This document shows, in pieces, positions 21,479 through 34,154 of a stretch of DNA of 64,000 nucleotides (positions are counted from its first letter, which is position 1; every line of letters starts with the position of its first letter). Position numbers and translations under genes: made by a program. The notes under the pieces were generated by a model. The model made no database searches. It was not told the DNA's origin and worked only from the letters and a program-made list of their open reading frames with translations. Source of the stretch: Glomus cerebriforme (lineage: Eukaryota > Glomeromycota > Glomeromycetes > Glomerales > Glomeraceae); NCBI GenBank assembly GCA_003550305.1, contig QKYT01000055.1, positions 62,001 to 126,000 on the forward strand. The letters are read 5' to 3'.

Positions 21479-23789
21479 ATGGGATTACCTAGAATTATTA
21501 GTTTATCGGCTTTCCGAGTACGTGCGAGGATCCCGTTTGTCGCCTTGTATCGAACACCTAGAAATCTGCATCTATCCAGTCTTAAACAGTCATATAGAAG
21601 CTTTTTGTCTCGAAGTTTTGCGTCAGTCACAAATCAAGAAGTCGATCCACGACTCACTGCTGAGCGTTTTGTCGATTATACTGACGTTGTTATAGTTGGA
21701 GCTGGTCCAGCAGGACTATCTGCTGCAATTCGCTTAAAACAGTTAGCAAATGCTGAAAAAAAAGATTTTCGAGTAGTTGTTATAGAAAAAGCTAGTGAAC
21801 TTGGTATGTAATTCTTAGAATTTTTATGCTATTGTTTATTTTTATATTGCTGATATTGATAATAGTGATATTTTAATAGGTGCTCATACACTTTCCGGTG
21901 CAGTTCTTGAGCCAAGAACATTGAACGAACTTTTACCTGATTGGAAAGAACGGGGAGCACCTTTAAATCAACCAGTACTCAAAGATGATATGAGATTTTT
22001 TACAGATAAATTGTCCATTCCACTTCCTCTTCCACCATTGATGAAGAACAAAGGCAATTATATCATTAGTTTGAACAATTTTGTAAAATGGCTAGGCGAA
22101 CAAGCTGATGAGGTTGGAGTTGAAGTTTATCCTGGTTTTTCGGCAAGCGAGGTTAGATCACGTTCATCGTTAAGGTTCTCTTTAATTATTGAGTTTTGAT
22201 ATGGCAAAAAACCTTCAGCTTTCTTACTTATTATTAACCATTTTAGGTTTTATATAATGAAGATGGTAGTGTACGTGGTATTGCAACAAATGATATGGGT
22301 CTTGATAAAGATTTTAAACCAAAAGAAAATTTTGAACGTGGCATGGAATTTCAAGCCAAAGTTACTCTATTTGCCGAAGGTTGTCATGGATCACTTACTA
22401 AAACCTTGATGAGCAAATTCAAACTTCGTGAAGGTAAACAACCACAAACGTATGCAATTGGCATAAAGGAAGTTTGGGAAGTCGATCCGGCCAAACATAT
22501 TCCCGGTTATTGTTTACATGCGGCCGGCTGGCCCTTAGATTATAAAACATATGGTGGAGGTTTTATGTATCATATGGAAAATAACATAGTACAATTGGGG
22601 TTCGTAATTGCTTTGGATTACGAGAATCCTTATTTATATCCATATAAAGAATTTCAGGTAAAAATTTTTTTTAAAAGAAGTACTTATAATTATTTTATTA
22701 TAATTTGACAATATTTTTTTTAGAGATATAAAACTCACCCATCAATCAGAAAATATCTTGAAGGTGGAAAAATTAGATCTTATGGAGCTAGAGCTCTTAA
22801 TGAGGGTGGATATCAGGTATCTTTCAATTAAATTTTTTTTGTGATCTAATATCTTGCGCTATGTAATTAATAAACTCAGATGCTTTATGATATTTTATTT
22901 AGTCCATTCCAAAGTTAGTTTTCCCTGGAGGTGCTCTTATTGGCTGCACTGCTGGATTTCTAAATCTTCCTAAAATAAAAGGAACACACACTGCAATGAA
23001 ATCTGGCATGCTTGCTGCTGAAGCTGCGTATGATGCGGTTACATCCAATTCGTCATCTGGACCAATAACACTTACTGCATATGAAGAATCAATTAAGAAT
23101 TCATGGGTATATAACGAATTGTATAAAGTGAGGAATATTAGACCTTCAATGAATACACCTTTTGGAGTATACGGATTTATTTTATATTCTGGTATAGAAA
23201 TGTTGTTCTTAAAAGGAAGAACTCCGTGGACATTTAAACATCATCGTCAAGATCATGCTGCTTTAAAACCGGCAAAGTAATTATTTATTTTAATTATTCT
23301 TTTAATGAAAATTTTGCATTAATTTATTTTTCAAATCTTATTACAATAGTGAATGTAAACCAATAGAATATCCCAAACCTGATGGTGTTATAACATTTGA
23401 TCTTCTTGAGAGTGTTTCTCGAAGTGGAACAAATCATACAGAGAACCAGCCTGTGCATTTAAGAGTTCGAGATAAAAAGATACCCGTTGAAAGAAATTTG
23501 AAAATTTTTGGTGGACCCGAGCAAAGATTTTGCCCAGGTATGTCTAAAAAAAATCTTTGTTATTTACCATTTATATAAAATGATTTCATAATAATGTTAT
23601 ATTATATTATATACGAAAGCTGGTGTATATGAATTTGTTGATGACGAAAATAATCCAAACGAAAAACGTTTACAAATTAATTCACAAAATTGTGTACATT
23701 GTAAAACCTGTGATATTAAGGATGTATCACAGAACATTGATTGGGTAACACCTGAAGGTGGAAATGGGCCAAAATATGAAATGACATGA
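21479..23789 (+). CDS. ETFDH: Electron transfer flavoprotein-ubiquinone oxidoreductase
   Basis: This is the mitochondrial inner-membrane flavoprotein that passes electrons from ETF to ubiquinone (CIR2 in yeast). The start at 21,479 gives a basic, Arg/Ser-rich presequence ([19 protein letters not shown]); an upstream in-frame Met at 21,389 lacks that character. The FAD Rossmann motif [15 protein letters not shown] is followed by E-x-K, then [12 protein letters not shown] and the quinone-region segment [42 protein letters not shown] is the second FAD-binding region. The C-terminal ferredoxin-like 4Fe-4S cluster ligands are Cys of RFCPAGVYEF and the three of [13 protein letters not shown] is at 23,787. 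About seven short introns fall between 21.8 and 23.6 kb. All hallmarks are intact. Confidence 0.95.
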
Positions 23790-24572
23790 CATTACAAACA
23801 AATACAAAGAAACATTTATTTTATTTATTACAAAGAAATGAAATTTATCTGATCGAATTAAATAATAAAAAAAATTATGTTATTAAACTTTATTTCTAAT
23901 ATAAAGCCACATTGTCTTATAAAACGAAACAAACGTATCTTATAAAAAAAACGCTTTATTGTTAAAGAAAAGAAAAAGTAAAAAACCACTGTTGATAATA
24001 GAACTAAGTATATATTATTGAATTAATTTTACTAAATATTAGTTCCTCGCATTTATAATATCAAAGAAAATATTGAAAAAGTCAAAAAGCCATTTAAAAC
24101 AAAAATATTTTCATATTATGAATATGTCCATATATTTATTCAAATATTCGCAGTTCCGATATGACCGAGTCCCGAATTTTGCAAAGAGAGAAAGAAAAGT
24201 TCGATTCCATTCGTAGTCCAGATCCAGAAAAAAAAAATCCTTAAGAAAGATTCCACGTTGTATCCAAAAGTTTCTCGTTAGATACGCATCTTATGATCCA
24301 GCTGAATGCTTAATATTTTCTTCCACGCCTAAGATAAGGGAATCCAGAAAAGATTTATCCAGTGTCGAAACACCAAAAGAGCAAAAAAAATTGTCAGCAA
24401 GTCTCCTTGTCCATTCCAAAACAAAAAAGCCTCGAAGTCTCCATAACATGCAAATTTCTCCGGGTCGATATCATTTTATCATTTCCAGTGATCCAGAAAA
24501 AAATTTCCAGAAATGAAAAATAAAAGGATAAAATAAAATCTTAACGATTGTAAAGTTCTGGCGACATAAATG
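23790..24572. other. Convergent 3' interval ETF-QO / SR factor
   Basis: The first part is AT-rich and contains AATAAA-like signals at about 23,860 for ETF-QO. From about 24,160 to 24,540 the composition is more balanced, with repeated 'GATCCAGAAAA' words on the + strand. This is probably the long 3' UTR, or an alternative terminal exon, of the SR factor transcribed from the other strand. Confidence 0.4.
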
Positions 24573-25623
24573 TCACCATCCTAAAACATACCCATATGGA
24601 CTCGGACTTCTTCTTCCATAATCATTATAATAAGGGCTCGGACTTCGTCTGCTATAGGGACTCCTTGAGCGATTCCTTCCACTATAAGATCCACTACCAG
24701 AACCTCCGTAAGGTGGAGATCTTGAATAACGTCGATAACGATCATAGTCATCATAATAAGAGCCGCCACCACGTCCACTATAATATGGAGAACGAGCCCG
24801 GCCGTATTTAGGAGATGGGCCTCTACGATCGTAATCACCGCCACCCCTGCTGAAATAGTTTAATGTAACACATAAACATAAATATCATAACCATTTACTT
24901 ACAAAAAGTCTTTTTTTATTGAAGTTACCGAATATCATTACCTGCAGTATTTCGCCAAATGACCCAATTCTCCGCATCGAAAGCATCGACCGCTTCTAAC
25001 ATCCATGCCTTTTTCCCTGGCATCAGGACATTCCCTGGCCCAATGACCTTGTCCACCACATAAGAAGCAACCACTACCTGGGCCACCAGATCGTCGCGAC
25101 CACTCAACGGCAATGCGAGCACCATCTAGCTCATATCCATTTAATTGTTTGACTGCATCATCAGCATCACGTGGATCCTATTGATTCAAGGATCCATTGA
25201 TAGGATGATACGTATTTTAGCGACGTGCAGATCGCAACCAATGTGACAATCCAAACACATACCAAGCTTTCTACATAAGCCATATTAATACTCATTATTA
25301 TTAACCTCAAACTCAACAAATGCATATCCCATGGGCTTCACATCCACGCTTAATACTTTTCCGTAACGTTCGAACTAAGTTTATAGAAAGAAAAAGATAA
25401 AAATAAAGAATTAATAAATACATCGTTATCAAATAGTGAAATATGAATTTTTACTACAAAAGAAGTAAACAAAGGTTACTTACCAGCTCTTCGAGATCTC
25501 GTTTTTCCGTTCTTGACGAAAGATGTCCAATATAAACTAATAGTTTAAAATTTTTTTAATAAATTTTTTATTCTACGTAGGTGAAAAAAATTTTTTATAC
25601 TTACGTTTACTTGGTGTAGTCAT
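24573..25623 (-). CDS. SR splicing factor, RRM plus zinc knuckles
   Basis: This is a pre-mRNA splicing factor of the SRSF7/plant RSZ type. A short first exon (MTTPSK) joins to [18 protein letters not shown] (RNP2), then MGYAFVEFE (RNP1) and [14 protein letters not shown], forming one RRM of about 75 residues. Two CCHC knuckles follow: [14 protein letters not shown] and [14 protein letters not shown]. The C-terminus is a Gly/Arg/Tyr/Ser tail with repeated RSPSPYY-type units, ending at TGA 24,573-24,575 in the frame I prefer. The terminal codons are uncertain because a GTATGT donor-like site lies near 24,595. Five introns or so interrupt the gene. It is divergent from the BORCS5 homologue with a 246-bp interval, probably a shared promoter. 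Confidence 0.9.
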
Positions 25624-25869
25624 TTTAAAATCGATCTGGAGGGAGAAGATGTTTGGCAAATTGAAAGTAAACAAAAGAGGTTTATATATAGCAAATAATT
25701 TTATGTAAACCTCACGTGTGGCACTTTCTATAAATAGGCAATAGTTTCGAAATTATTACTAATAATCTATTAAATCTGATCTACAATCTAGTAATCTAGC
25801 TATATCATTTTTACGTGATTTTTTTTTATAGTATAACAATGTCCCCCTGATAAACTAATTCAATAAAAA

Positions 25870-27778
25870 ATGAGTGAAAATCTTACAAAAAGTGAAATCG
25901 AACAATCTAATGGAATAATAACAGAAAGGAACGAAATTCAGAATATTAAAAATAAAGAATTAAGTAAACACAAACCGTTAAAAAGTAATGAATCAGATAA
26001 GTCAGAGAACCAAAAAAGTTTAATTACTAATGAAGAGCATGCAAAAATAATTCAACGAGATATTGAGAAGGTAAATTCATCATGTATTTTAATTATTGAA
26101 AATTTACACTCAATTCACTCATTTCTTTTAGGGTGTCATCACAGTTAGTAATGTTAATGAAAGAGATAATTTAGATCTGGAAATCGCGAAATTGGATAAA
26201 ATTCCAAAGGTAATTAATATTTCAAATTCTTTCGTTATTATAATCTCTCTAATTTGAAAGAAATTCAATAAATTATAGTTTGAGCCATTGATCAAACCTC
26301 ATCCAGAAACAAGTTTTACGTTTAGTGGTTTATGGAGTTCTGCTCCTGTATCATCGGATCACATTAAAGAACGTATGTCTATTATTCTATAAATGCTATT
26401 TCTTAACTCCTCCTAATTTATATTCCGTATAATTAATTTTAGCATCATTTGGATACGAATCATTGCTTAATTTTTCATTAACGTATCAATCACATATAAA
26501 GAAATGCGCTGAAGAAATATGCGAAGATCAGGTAAATTAAAATTTTTTTGTTTAATAATTTTAAAACTATCTTATTCGATTTTTATAATATAATTTTAGC
26601 GAATAGTTATGGAAACAGTCAAATCAGCAGATACATATTGTGCGGAAATAAATCAAACAATGATTACCGCTCAATTACAAGCAAAGGCCAATTATGAACA
26701 AATGGGCATTGGTGAGATATATCATAATTATATTTTTCTCTAAAAAAAAAGTTTGAATTTAAACAATCGAATTTTATTTTTAGTTAACGTATTTATGAAA
26801 CAAGTGGAAAAAACTCATAAGATGATATATGAAATTTTTCAAACGCTGAATAAGATGGAAAATTTTTTACCAGCAGAAGAACGGTTAACAGACCAATCTG
26901 CAAGTATCAAATATCCAAAACTCCACAAGTTATGTGTAAATACAAAACAAAAACATAACCATGGTTCCTTTCAGTTTGAAACAAGAAGACTCTCTTTGCA
27001 GCAACGAAGAACTCATCCTAGCGTTGGTACTATATCATTTAATACAGTGTTATCTGATAAACATCAAGATTCAGATGGTGCATTAAGCCCAGTTCGAAGT
27101 CCTGATAGAACAACATTGTCTAGTGCTCTAAGTGTTCTCGGTTCTTCTGGTGATAGTTCTGCTTCTGATCGTCTAAAGGAAATATTTTCGAATACATCAC
27201 AAAATTCAGATGAATCATCTTCGCAATGGCTATCAGGTTTCAATCCAATAAGAGAAAGTATAAAAAGAGCTGAAAATGATACAAGTATTGAAAATCTTCA
27301 AGGACTACAGGAAACTCAGATAGTCACAAATAATTACGGATCATCTAATTCTTCTTCGATGTCACCATCAAATAGTTCGCAATATCTTAAATCTCCATTC
27401 AATAATAACAAATCAAGTTCAGGTTCTTCAGTATCTTTGCTTACGGCTATGTTAAAACGAACCACAGTTAAAGAAGGAGAAACAAAAAATAAAGCAACAC
27501 CAAAAACTCATAGAAAGAAATCATCTTCGTCAAACATCCGCACACATAATCGAACTATTTCAGAAACTAGCTTAGAAGGAATTTCAATATCAAACGGTCG
27601 TGGTCGAAAGAATGATGTAAAAGATTTAACGCATTCCAAACAAGTTCAAAAAGAAGGACCTGTTATACAAATTGTAGGTGGAGATAGCAGGAGTAGTAGC
27701 GAAGAAAGGAGTGATAATGTGGAAGATCGTTCGGGAAACGATACTTTATTGATGACACCTAATTATAACTTTAATTAA
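25870..27778 (+). CDS. BORCS5: BORCS5 homologue with long Ser-rich tail
   Basis: This is a predicted BORC complex subunit (lysosome/vacuole positioning through Arl8). About six exons: 25,870-26,070, then small exons near 26,133, 26,280, 26,444 and 26,600, and the large last exon from about 26,784. Matches to animal BORCS5 run in order: LEIAKLDKIPKFEPLIK, then LNFSLTYQSHIKKCAEEI, then a long helical stretch and NKMENFLPAEERL. Beyond this the animal protein ends soon. Here about 290 further residues follow that are Ser/Asn/Thr-rich and presumably disordered, with basic patches (THRKKSSSSN). The N-terminus (MSENLTKSEI) is polar; I see no obvious N-myristoylation glycine as found in the animal protein. 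The stop is at 27,776-27,778. Confidence 0.8.
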
Positions 27779-28069
27779 TAAATTTAACCTGAAATGTATA
27801 GTCTTGTAATATATTAAGATAAAATTACGAAAACACAAAAATTGATAAAAAAAATTTTTTGATTACATTAAAAAAAAAAAAAGAAAGAAAAATATGTTTT
27901 GACATGATTATTATTGTCACAATTATTTACTTTTTGCTCTAAATAAATCAAGAACAATAAGAATTCTAAAAGCATTAAAATAATATTATTATTAACTAAA
28001 TATTTTTCTATTTTTTTTTTATAATCACTTAGCTGTCTTTATCATTAAGTACTTGATACCTTTTTTGCA

Positions 28070-28960
28070 TCAAGATTTTTGATTCTTGATAATTCTCACT
28101 CTACCAAACCCACTCATTTGTCCATAATTAGGAGATATCGGTTGTCGTATAACATCCGATCCTTCCGTTTGTGAATTTGCTGGAGAAGTATTTCTTTTTT
28201 CACTTATGGATTTTGGTTTATAATAGTGAATATTTTCTTCCCTCTGTAAAATGTCCTTTTTATCATCATCATTTGTTAGCTCTGTTAAAACTTGACCCGC
28301 ACTTTCTTTACTTTTAGTGATTACACTTTCTCCATTGCTGTTATCATCAGAATTAGTATTAATACCGAATATTTTTTGTCTTGCTACATTGTATTTTGCT
28401 TCACGCTCTGCTAAAGATTTTTTCTGCGAGTCTATGGAGGAATTATCACCAGAGGGATGAGTAATTGTTGTTGGTCCTGGATTCTTTGGACGTTTTAAAA
28501 TACGAAGCTGTCATTTCAAAGAGATCACGAATTAGATCGATTCATTTAAAAATAAAAATGCTGACAAATTAGTTAATTATAACTAAATACTTGTGGTACG
28601 TATTCTGTACGTGTTGTGTCTGTACGAACTATCTCTGGCTGTACGTACGCGTTTCTTTTAAAGTATAAAATTAAGACGAATTAAAACGTCAAACATTAAA
28701 TTTATTAAATAAAATACTTTGAATAAAAGTAAAAGAAAATTATCATACGCTTCTTGCCATAATTGTTTATTCTTTTCATGCTCATCAACGGCCTTACTAG
28801 GTTTTGGATCTAACTAACAGAAAGAGTGAAATGAAAACAATGTTCACTAAAGGCTAACAAAGTTGGCTTTACTAAAGATGTATATGAAAGAGAGTAAAAA
28901 AGCAGATCATACACCAGCATCGGCAGCAGCTTCCCAATCGTCCCAAGGATCATCGTCCAT
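28070..28960 (-). CDS. SZRD1: SUZ domain-containing protein (SZRD1-like)
   Basis: A small protein of the SZRD1 family, putatively RNA-binding. Exon 1 gives MDDDPWDDWEAAADAG, the acidic start typical of the family. Further exons give LDPKPSKAVDEHEKNKQLWQ and NAYVQPEIVRTDTTRTEYVPQ. The last exon begins with the SUZ core LRILKRPKNPGPTT, then KKSLAEREAKYNVARQKIFG, and near the end VIRQPISPNYGQ (SUZ-C-like). TGA is at 28,070-28,072. Introns lie at about 28,510-28,590, 28,655-28,750 and 28,815-28,912. It is convergent with the BORCS5 gene (291 bp between stops) and divergent from the aldo-keto reductase. The molecular role of the family is poorly defined. Confidence 0.88.
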
Positions 28961-29122
28961 TATTCGACTTTTCGACTTTGAGAAACTATAAAACTGCGGA
29001 ATTACAAAATTGTAATAGCTGATAGTAATGTGTAATTATGTAATTTGCACGATGATCTTATATATATATATATATTGGTTTCTAATTTTTAACCTTTTTT
29101 TTTTTTTTTGTGATTTTTAATT
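28961..29122. promoter_or_regulatory. Putative bidirectional promoter SZRD1/AKR
   Basis: Only 162 bp separate the two divergent start codons. The interval contains a (TA)n tract at about 29,060 and a long T-run next to the reductase start. Confidence 0.4.
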
Positions 29123-30417
29123 ATGGGCTTAATGCATTTATATCAGCATAAAGTAAAAATTTTTATTGTTTTTTTATAGCAATTTACGAAGCTTGAAAGC
29201 TGATAAGATATATTACGGAAAATAGGAAGTCTCTAATGATAAACTTGAAGTTTCAGAATTAATATTTGGAGCGGCTGTTTTCAGTGGTTGGCATAATCAT
29301 ATTGAAGAAAACTGGCCATTATTATCCGTTCGAAGAGCTTTTGAATTAGGTAATTTACGCTTATTTATTTGTATATTATTGTTGATTTTATACCATTTAT
29401 TTATTTTCGTATTGAATGATATTTAGGTATTAATGCATTTGATACTAGCCCATATTACGGTGATAGTGAAAAAATCCTTGGTTCGGCCTTTTATACTTTA
29501 CGGGAAGAATTTCCTCGTTCGAGTTATTACATATTCACAAAAGTAGGTCGGTATGGGGCGAAACATTTTGACTACACTGCTAAACAAATTCGCGAGAGTG
29601 TTAAAGAAAGCTGCAAGCGATTATGCACAGATTATTTAGATGTTGTATACGCCCATGACGTAGAATTTGTTAAATTCGAAGATATTGTTGGAGAAGGCGG
29701 GGCTTTGCACGAGTTATTTAAGTTAAAAGTGAATATCTTCCTTTAGAAATTTAAGAATTTTGATATGTTCAATTATTAACTTTATTTATTTAAAGGAACA
29801 AGGAAAAATAAGATATGTAGGAATAAGTGGTAAGTCATATTTAAAGTGAGAATTTAAGTATGCTATCAAATTTATCTTTCTCTTTCAAATTTATAGGTTA
29901 TCCGCTAGACGTTCTTTTTAAAGTAGCACGATTTCAATATGAGCGTGATCAACCGATTGATGTTATTCTTTCTTACTCTCATTATTGCCTTCATAACATT
30001 AAATTAGTCGATTATATTCAAAAATTTAGGTATACTGGTGTTCAATATATAATGAATGCATCTCCACTTAGCATGGGACTTTTACGTAATGGCAAACCAC
30101 CAGAATGGCATCCGGCTTCAACTGGTTTACGTTATGCTGTTGCACAAAGTGCTTTGCTTGCAACCGAAAATAATTTTAATATTTCGAAATTGGCACTTCA
30201 ATTCGCTTTATATTTGGATGATATCACCAGTACTGTAATTGGGTTATCAAATCCAACTGAAGTCGAAGAAGCTATTGCGTCTCTTCAAGAAGTGCAATCG
30301 AGAAAAAGAGAGGAGAAAACAACCCCAGAAAATGAAAAAAGGATCTTGAATGAAATCCATCAAATTCTTGAACCTTATTTCAATCGTAGTTGGGATTCTC
30401 CACCCAAAGATCATTGA
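29123..30417 (+). CDS. ARA2: Aldo-keto reductase, ARA2/L-galactose dehydrogenase type
   Basis: This NAD(P)-dependent sugar dehydrogenase belongs to the D-arabinose/L-galactose dehydrogenase branch of aldo-keto reductases; in fungi ARA2 supplies D-erythroascorbate synthesis. Visible motifs are GINAFDTSPYYGDSE (catalytic Asp and Tyr), YYIFTKVGRYG (catalytic Lys), DYLDVVYAHDVEFV (catalytic His region), GKIRYVGISGYP and IGLSNPTEVEEA (cofactor region). The first exon is inferred: 29,123-29,152 (MGLMHLYQHK) spliced by GTAAAA...AATAG to 29,226, which preserves phase. A second Met at 29,132 is an alternative start. Small introns follow at about 29,350 and 29,730, and another at about 29,830-29,895. 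The protein is full length. The stop lies within a triple GATCATTGA repeat. Confidence 0.88.
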
Positions 30418-30731
30418 GATCATTGAGATCATTTATGCATTTATACAAATTAAAATAAAACAATTTAGCTAGTGATTTCTTTGATAATAAAATTTATTTG
30501 TGGTGCAGTATTCAATAAAGTCGAGATTTTTATTTCCAGCCAGACTTGGCCTTAATGATAATAGAATCAGCTGACTAGATTAGGGTACCTCTTTTTATTA
30601 TATTCCTAAACAGTTACACGAAAATAAAAAGGAGCCGGCAAAGAATTCTATATTTGGAAAATGTGTTTCCATGTCTTTTTGATCTTATAAATCCAAACAT
30701 AATTCAAATAAATTATCTTTCGAAGTTCAGT
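30418..30731. other. Interval between AKR and GSK3
   Basis: These 314 bp hold the 3' end of the reductase (the remainder of the GATCATTGA triplication, then AATAAAA-type signals at about 30,450) and the upstream region of GSK3. No further gene was seen. Confidence 0.5.
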
Positions 30732-32661
30732 ATGTCAAATAAACGTCGCGCACCGGTCGCTGTTAACAACGCAACAGAAACAAAGCCACCACACAATACT
30801 ATGTCGAACGGTCCCATCAATGGAATTAAAGTTGGTAAGTAATAAATTATATTATTTTTCTTTCACGAAAATGGTCTGTAAAATAACCCAATTTTCGTCA
30901 AAGAGAAATTCATAGCTTCTTGCTTTATACTGATTTTACTGGAAACAGCACTGTTTTCATATAACTTTACTCGACCCCATTTAATCTGTTGATATTAACC
31001 TTAAAACTTTGACACTTACCGATTTTAATATATTAATACGTTTTCTCTTTCGATAGATGATCCCCCTAAGTTGGTCAAAGTAACCGCCATTGATGGAAAA
31101 ACGTCAGAAGAATTCGAATTAGCTTATACAGTCACAAAAGTAGTTGGAAATGGATCTTTTGGTGTTGTATATCAAGCAAAACTAATTAAATCTAGCGAAG
31201 AGGTTGCCATCAAAAAAGTACTTCAGGATAAACGGTTTAAGGTAGGTTATATTTGAACATCTCAAGTTTACTTGTCAGTTAAGAATATCAAATAGCTAAT
31301 TATTTTTCAAGAACGGTAATGTTGTCAAAAATTCTTTGCCAAAGCAATTTTGTAAATAAATTATTTATATTCATATAATCTTTCTTTTTTGATTTTGATC
31401 TAGAATCGTGAACTCCAAATTATGAAATTGGTATCACATCCAAATATAGTGTGTTTGAAGTCCTTTTTCTATTCCAATGGCGATAAGGTATATAGTTGAA
31501 TCGGAAATTAATTTAAATATAAAATGTGTATTTTTAATTACTTTTTATAATAATTATAGAAAGACGAAGTTTACCTCAATCTTGTACTTGAATACGTTCC
31601 CGAAACTGTTTATAGAGCATCACGTTTGTATGCTAAAAGCAAACAAATGATGCCTATGCTTAATATAAAACTTTATATGTACCAACTTTTCCGGTCACTT
31701 GCCTATATCCATTCCCTTGGCATCTGTCATCGTGATATTAAACCACAAAATTTGTTACTGAATCCAGCCACGGGCATATTAAAATTATGTGATTTTGGCA
31801 GTGCTAAAATTTTAGTGACTGGAGAACCAAATGTTTCATATATTTGTTCAAGGTATTATAGGGCACCTGAGTTGATCTTTGGCGCAACAAATTACACAAC
31901 AAATATTGGTAATGATGCTATTTTATCTATCTCTAGGTCTTTTAGAATTCTCTTTCAAATGTAACTCAAATTTGATTCTCTTTTATTTATTTAATATACA
32001 GATGTTTGGTCAACAGGGTGTGTTATGGCTGAATTAATGCTTGGACATCCCTTATTCCCTGGAGAAAGTGGTATTGACCAGTTGGTTGAAATCATTAAAG
32101 TTTTAGGAACACCAACAAGGGAGCAAATCAAAACCATGAATCCAAATTATATGGAACATAAATTTCCTCAAATCAAACCTCACCCATTCTCAAAGGTGAT
32201 TAATTTTTCATACCTGATTGTTACAATAAATTATTTTATTTACAAATAGAAAATTTATTTTTTAGGTCTTCAGAGCCAGAACGCCTCCTGAAGCAATTGA
32301 TCTTATATCCCGTTTATTGGAATATACACCATCAAATCGACTAACAGCAATTCAAGCAATGTGTCATCCATTTTTCGATGAACTACGAAATCCAGAAACA
32401 AGGCTTCCAAATGGGAAAGAATTACCCAAACTTTTTGACTTCACAGCACAAGGTATGGACTCAATTTTTCTTTTTAATGAACTAAAAACAAATAAGTAAT
32501 TGATCATCTTTTTCCATCCTATATTAGAATTATCTATCCGTGAAGATTTAATTTCCCAACTTGTACCACCTCATGCTGAAGAGGAAATCCTTTCTCGCGG
32601 AATTGACATTCATAATTTCACCCCGTTGACACAGTCTCAAATGCGCGCATCTTTGGATTAA
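30732..32661 (+). CDS. GSK3: Glycogen synthase kinase 3
   Basis: A conserved Ser/Thr kinase in signalling (Rim11/Mck1/Skp1 group in yeasts). Kinase motifs are [11 protein letters not shown] (Gly loop), [17 protein letters not shown] (ATP Lys and the Arg of the primed-substrate pocket), [11 protein letters not shown] (catalytic loop), [10 protein letters not shown] (DFG) and [12 protein letters not shown], whose first Tyr is the activating phospho-Tyr of GSK3. The C-terminal part ends in [13 protein letters not shown] and TAA at 32,659-32,661. The N-terminus ([13 protein letters not shown]) is short and polar, and I see no inhibitory Ser-9-type R-x-x-S motif. Exons are separated by about six introns, the first about 220 bp (30,836-31,055). 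All catalytic residues are intact. Confidence 0.96.
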
Positions 32662-34154
32662 AAAATAAATAATAATTTTAGACTTTAAAAATATTAAAAA
32701 TCCTTTTTTTTTTTCCTTATAAAAAAAGATTTAGGAAAAGATAAAAAACTTAACCCTTTACCGCCTTTAATTGGTTTCATTTATATTTTTTTTTTCTCAA
32801 TATTAATTAGATTAGAAATTTTTAATTGTTTTTCTTTTCCTTTATATTCTTGGATACATAGGTTGTTTGGTATGTTAATGATTGCTTCACAAATCCTAAT
32901 GATCACAAAGTATTTTGTGGATGTGAATAATCTATTATTTTTATTATTATTATTTTATTATTTTCTTCAGCAGATTTGGGTATTTATATATATATATATT
33001 TTTTGATCTAATTATTTTATATATTATTTTTGCATATCAATTAGTTATATCCATCCTATAAAACAAGAAATACTTGTAAGGATGAGGATTTGTAATTAAG
33101 GATTTTTATTATGTGGTTTTAATTGTTGTGGTCATTAGTAATTTATTAAGTGAAGATTAATTACTGTTGGCATTATATTTGTTGCAATTGCATTGGTATA
33201 AAGATATTTATAGTTTAGTATTAAATTGTTAATACTTTTTTTTTTTTTTTAAATTATAACATACTATTTTTTTTTTATTTTTTTTTTATTATATATATTT
33301 TATTTGACATTGAACATTTTCTTTTTTCTTCAATTTTATTTTTTTTTCTTATCTCTTCGTTATCATTAGTTACTTATCATAATTTATTGAGGATGTTATT
33401 CTTTCTCTCATGACTTGGGAAATCTTATAAATGATGTGATAAAAACTAATTGATACACAAATGTAATGGTGATATAAAACATTTACAATTTTTATTTTAT
33501 TTTATTTTTTTTATTTTTAATTTTAATAAGAAATAATATTATTATTGTTGCAGATATTTCCGGCCTATTATAAATTGTTAATGAGAGTTGTATGTATATC
33601 AGACAAACTTAGAGAGAATTAATATAAATAGTAATGATTTATTATGCAATTTAAAATTTCTTATACAATATACAATCACACCTCTTTATAAGCACCCAAA
33701 CTTGGGAAACGAACTAAACGAACTTAATGGCCACCTGGCCAAATGGCCAAGTGCCAACACTGAATTATCTTAACCAATTTGTGATTTTTGTGATTATGGC
33801 TTTATAAAATCACATGACATGATCATGTAAATTATAATTTATAATTCCGGCCAAAATTAAGACAATTCAAATCAATAAAAAACCCTCATCCAACTCTTTT
33901 GGTGAAACCGATTATGGAAGACCGATTGAGTAAACTTTCTTAATAAATAATAATGCTATATTCAAGAACTCGATTTAGATAGATTCGTTTAGTTTTTTTT
34001 CAAGCATATTTGGCTTTAATTGATCAGTTTTGATATTATGCGCAAAAGTTTGCATGTTTTAATCAATTTTAATATAAACATTATTAATAAATAAAGTTCA
34101 TATGAATAAAATCTTTAATATTTTAAGTTTTATTCTAAAAAATTATGGTTTATA
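32662..34154. other. Convergent 3' interval with T-rich tracts
   Basis: About 1.5 kb lie between the GSK3 and UQCC1 stops. 32,690-33,560 is strongly T-rich on the + strand, with microsatellite-like TTATTATTA and TATATA. At about 33,720-33,760 there is a short GC-richer palindrome-rich patch (GGCCACCTGGCCAAATGGCC). From 33,780 to 34,150 it is AT-rich. No gene was recognised. Confidence 0.5.

Noticed and set aside
24170..24215. GTTCGATTCC, a tRNA B-box-like word at about 24,200
   Set aside because: No matching A-box, no cloverleaf arms and no anticodon stem could be built around it.
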